DNA from: Enterococcus_D entomosocium
GTDB lineage: Bacteria; Bacillota; Bacilli; Lactobacillales; Enterococcaceae
Strand: one strand, 5' to 3'
Assembly: GCF_030441895.1 (NCBI RefSeq)
Contig: NZ_JARJAS010000003.1
DNA length: 64,000 nucleotides
The notes below the pieces were generated by a model. It made no database searches and was not told the origin of the DNA. It saw nothing but the letters and a program-made list of their open reading frames with translations. Position 1 is the stretch's first letter, and every line of letters begins with the position of its first letter. Below are positions 61,630 through 64,000 of the stretch, piece by piece. Both the position numbers and the translations under genes were made by a program.

Positions 61630-63417
61630 TTATGCTTCATTCGATTCTTCGTTATTTACTTTCACGATAGCAAAGCCTTTGTTATCGATGATCATCGTCT
61701 CATCTTCCAGTTGGACAAACTGTTCCATCAAAATTGAATCAGGACGAGAGAGTGTAAGTTGGTCCTCGCCAGTGTTGAAAATACCGATGATCCGCTGTGC
61801 CCCCAACTCTCGTTCGAAAATGATCAGGCCATCTTCTTCCGAAACCCAGTTCCAACTCAAGGAACCTTCAGATAAGACTTTTTGGTTGTCTTTGCGTAGT
61901 TTGATCAATGACTGGGTGAAATGCAGCAAATCACGATCTTGCTTTTCCTCATCCCAAATCATACATTTACGACAATCCGGATCCATATCACCGGTCAAAC
62001 CAATCTCATCGCCGTAATACAGGCAAGGAACTCCTTGTTGCAGATACGTAAAGGCCATCACTTGGCGCATCAAGTCTTTGTCTCCCCGAGCCAAAGTTAA
62101 CAAACGCGGGGTATCATGAGAATCTAAAATATTGAACTGCACTTGGTTGGTTTGCTCCCGATACAACATCAGCTGGTTATTTAATTCCGAGACCATTTTC
62201 GTCATGGAGATCTCGTCTTTGACAAAATATTCAATAATTGCATCTGTAAAGGCGTAGTTCATCACTGCATGAAACTCGTCGCCTTGTAACCAGCGTTGAG
62301 AAGAATGCCAAATTTCCCCAAGGATATAAAAATCATCTTTGGCCTCATCACACACTTGGCGGAATTTTTTCCAGAAGAAGTGACTAACTTCATTAGCCAC
62401 GTCCAAGCGCCAAGCATCGATATCAAATTCTTCGATCCAATAACGAGCGATCTTCAACAAATAATCTTGCACATCGGGATTTTCCGTATTGAGTTTCGGC
62501 ATATGCGGCGTAAAGGCAAAAACATCATAGGTGATGTCATAAGCATCTTCAAAGTTTTCCCCTTCTTTGTAGTTGACAGGAAACTCATTGATGTGGAACC
62601 AATCAGCAAACGGCGAATCTTTGCCGTTTTTGATGACATCTAGCCATTGATGCGAAGTATCCCCCATATGGTTGAAAACAGCATCCAGCATAACTTTGAT
62701 GCCGCGTTTGTGGCATTCCTCCACTAATCGTTTAAAGGTATCGTTATCACCAAAAGCAGGATCGATGGCCAAATAATCGATGGTATCATACTTGTGATTC
62801 GAATATGCCTCAAAAATCGGACAGAAATAGATCCCATTGATTCCTAGATCGACAAGGTAATCCAAATGATCGATGACTCCTTGTAGATCCCCACCGAAAA
62901 AGTCTTGGCGATCGGGATTTTTTGAGCCCCATGGCAACACACCTTCAGGATCATTTGATGGGTCCCCATTTGCAAAGCGCTCAGGGAAAATTTGATACCA
63001 AACCGTTTCTTTCGCCCACTCGGGAATTTTGAAACGATCGGCTTCTTGGAAGTAAGGCATCCGAAAATAATTGTTGTTCATTTCTAAATATTGCTGTTCA
63101 AAGGGGTAGACCCCGTGATCCCCATAGAAGACATGCAACCCATCGTAACTTTCGATGGAAAAGCCGTAAGACAAACGGCGGAATTCTGCTCCGACCGATA
63201 CTTGCCAATAATCATGCAAGTCCGTGGAAAGAATTTTTTGCATTTCAATTCTTTGTTGGTACCAAGCTTCTTTATACAGTGTGTAAGGATCACCGCAAAG
63301 CAGCTGGACATGGCGGACGTCTTGACGGGCGGTACGCAAACGGATATGCATTTTATCCTTCTCGTACAAATACGCAAATTCACTTTCGGGACGATGATAG
63401 ATGGCAGTAGTATTCAT
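61630..63417 (-). CDS. Neopullulanase/cyclomaltodextrinase-type alpha-glucosidase, GH13
   Basis: 595 residues from the ATG at 63417, with AAAGGAG in front. An N-terminal beta domain (about 1-120) is followed by the GH13 barrel with DAVFNH, nucleophile in DAWRLDVAN, acid/base in ILGEIWHS and LDSHDTPR. The N-domain and length fit GH13_20 enzymes that act on cyclodextrins, pullulan and maltodextrins, probably in the cytoplasm as no signal peptide is seen. Two MalR-like operators lie upstream. Confidence 0.9.
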   Translation of the reverse strand: MNTTAIYHRPESEFAYLYEKDKMHIRLRTARQDVRHVQLLCGDPYTLYKEAWYQQRIEMQKILSTDLHDYWQVSVGAEFRRLSYGFSIESYDGLHVFYGDHGVYPFEQQYLEMNNNYFRMPYFQEADRFKIPEWAKETVWYQIFPERFANGDPSNDPEGVLPWGSKNPDRQDFFGGDLQGVIDHLDYLVDLGINGIYFCPIFEAYSNHKYDTIDYLAIDPAFGDNDTFKRLVEECHKRGIKVMLDAVFNHMGDTSHQWLDVIKNGKDSPFADWFHINEFPVNYKEGENFEDAYDITYDVFAFTPHMPKLNTENPDVQDYLLKIARYWIEEFDIDAWRLDVANEVSHFFWKKFRQVCDEAKDDFYILGEIWHSSQRWLQGDEFHAVMNYAFTDAIIEYFVKDEISMTKMVSELNNQLMLYREQTNQVQFNILDSHDTPRLLTLARGDKDLMRQVMAFTYLQQGVPCLYYGDEIGLTGDMDPDCRKCMIWDEEKQDRDLLHFTQSLIKLRKDNQKVLSEGSLSWNWVSEEDGLIIFERELGAQRIIGIFNTGEDQLTLSRPDSILMEQFVQLEDETMIIDNKGFAIVKVNNEESNEA

Positions 63418-63486
63418 AGCAGACTCCTTTGACTTGTTTGATATACCCATTGTCGCACAAATCAGAAGTCAAAACAAGAGAAAAAC

Positions 63487-63498
63487 GCAATCGGTTGC
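63487..63498. promoter_or_regulatory. LacI/MalR-type operator 1
   Basis: GCAATCGGTTGC is a near-palindrome with the CG centre of LacI-family sites, upstream of a likely promoter of the GH13 gene (TTGTTT 63472-63477, GACAAT 63449-63454 on the minus strand). Confidence 0.6.
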
Positions 63499-63554
63499 TT
63501 TATCTAATAAATCGATAATATAGGTCAATATGAAATTAATTCAGCAATTAAAAA

Positions 63555-63566
63555 GCAAACGATTGC
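63555..63566. promoter_or_regulatory. LacI/MalR-type operator 2
   Basis: GCAAACGATTGC, near-palindromic with a CG centre, 68 bases from operator 1. The pair would allow looping. The regulator gene is not in the window. Confidence 0.6.
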
Positions 63567-63577
63567 TTCACCCTTTT

Positions 63578-64000
63578 TTAATCAAACTGTGTCTTCTTCT
63601 CACATTGATTGCCAGTCCGTAAAATGTCATATTTCCGCAAGATCCCCACTGCCTCCGTCAACGACTGACTCAACTGCTGGATATCTTCCGCAGCCATTTG
63701 AGCGGTTTTGGCATTCAAGCGTTCTTCCACTTGTTTTTTCTTTTGGACAAACAACTGCTTCCCAGCTTCTTCCAAATAAACATTGACGTTGCGACGATTG
63801 ACGCCGTTGGTTTTGCGTACCACAAAGCCAGCCTTTTCCAACCCCGAGATCGAACGACTGATTTGGACTTTTGATGTACCGATTTGCTGGGCCAACTCGG
63901 ACATCGTAATTCCTTCATTACTAGAGATCACCACGAGTTCCAAGATTTCCATTTTGGTCAATTTTAAATCTTCCAGACCGATTTCTTCAAACAATATGTT
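63578..64000 (-). CDS. MarR-family transcriptional regulator (5' end cut)
   Basis: At least 141 residues; the frame is open to the window end, so the start is missing. A winged helix (about 20-85) reads ITMSELAQQIGTSKVQISRSISGLEKAG, followed by a wing rich in Arg and a C-terminal dimer helix. It is probably a MarR/BlaI-like repressor. Its target cannot be known from here. Confidence 0.82.
   Translation of the reverse strand, partial: NILFEEIGLEDLKLTKMEILELVVISSNEGITMSELAQQIGTSKVQISRSISGLEKAGFVVRKTNGVNRRNVNVYLEEAGKQLFVQKKKQVEERLNAKTAQMAAEDIQQLSQSLTEAVGILRKYDILRTGNQCEKKTQFD

Overview
The window is a chromosomal segment of a low-GC Gram-positive bacterium. Gene content points to the order Lactobacillales and most likely Enterococcus: lactose-type and alpha-glucoside phosphotransferase (PTS) systems, a T-box in front of metQNI, a GGGC-initiating pyrG leader, the murA-rho-rpmE2 block, an RNase J2-type nuclease and a dap/lys pathway of the acetyl type. 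Species cannot be fixed from sequence reading alone. No rRNA, complete tRNA, CRISPR array or prophage was seen; the only mobile-element trace is a decayed transposase fragment near 60.0 kb.

Layout. 0-2 kb: end of an ABC exporter (ATPase plus two ABC-2 permeases). 2-7.7 kb: alpha-glucoside operon (PTS IICB, GH4 6-phospho-alpha-glucosidase, MFS permease, EIIA) with a divergent RpiR-type regulator. 8.5-21 kb: an accessory catabolic island of eight minus-strand genes with a divergent LysR regulator. It encodes a TIM-barrel isomerase/dehydratase, a YdiB-like quinate/shikimate dehydrogenase, an MFS permease, a second membrane transporter, a hydantoinase/oxoprolinase-like protein, an HExxH protein, a short-chain dehydrogenase and a 971-residue OYE / FMN-binding / FAD reductase fusion. 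21-31.5 kb: Mrr-like nuclease, rpmE2-rho-murA, an ABC exporter pair, fba, a YehR-like lipoprotein and pyrG. 31.9-38.7 kb: galactan operon (secreted GH53 galactanase, LacE, LacF, LacG) with a divergent DeoR regulator and a HAD phosphatase. 39-44 kb: ECF sigma factor with putative anti-sigma, YugP-like protease, PhnA and metQNI. 44.4-50.4 kb: dapF-lysA-deacetylase diverging from dapA-dapB-dapH. 50.5-57.2 kb: NrnA, YtoI-like protein, YtkL-like hydrolase, DHA2 efflux pump and RNase J2. 57.5-59.5 kb: three lipoproteins, one PrsA-like. 60.2-64 kb: asd, a possible small RNA, a GH13 neopullulanase-type enzyme and a MarR-type regulator cut by the window end.

How it works together. Three sugar modules follow one logic: a PTS or glycosidase pair, a local regulator and visible operators. 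The dap/lys genes and asd supply most of the diaminopimelate/lysine route; aspartokinase and the N-acetyl-DAP aminotransferase are not in the window. The most unusual part is 8.5-20 kb. Its dehydrogenase and dehydratase-like genes suggest uptake and oxidation/dehydration of a shikimate- or quinate-like cyclic acid. The OYE/FMN/FAD fusion could be an NADH-driven reductase using an intermediate as electron sink. Its FAD domain keeps the fumarate-reductase fold signatures but has lost the residues that bind fumarate, so the substrate should differ. That pathway is inference from gene content and motifs, not demonstrated.
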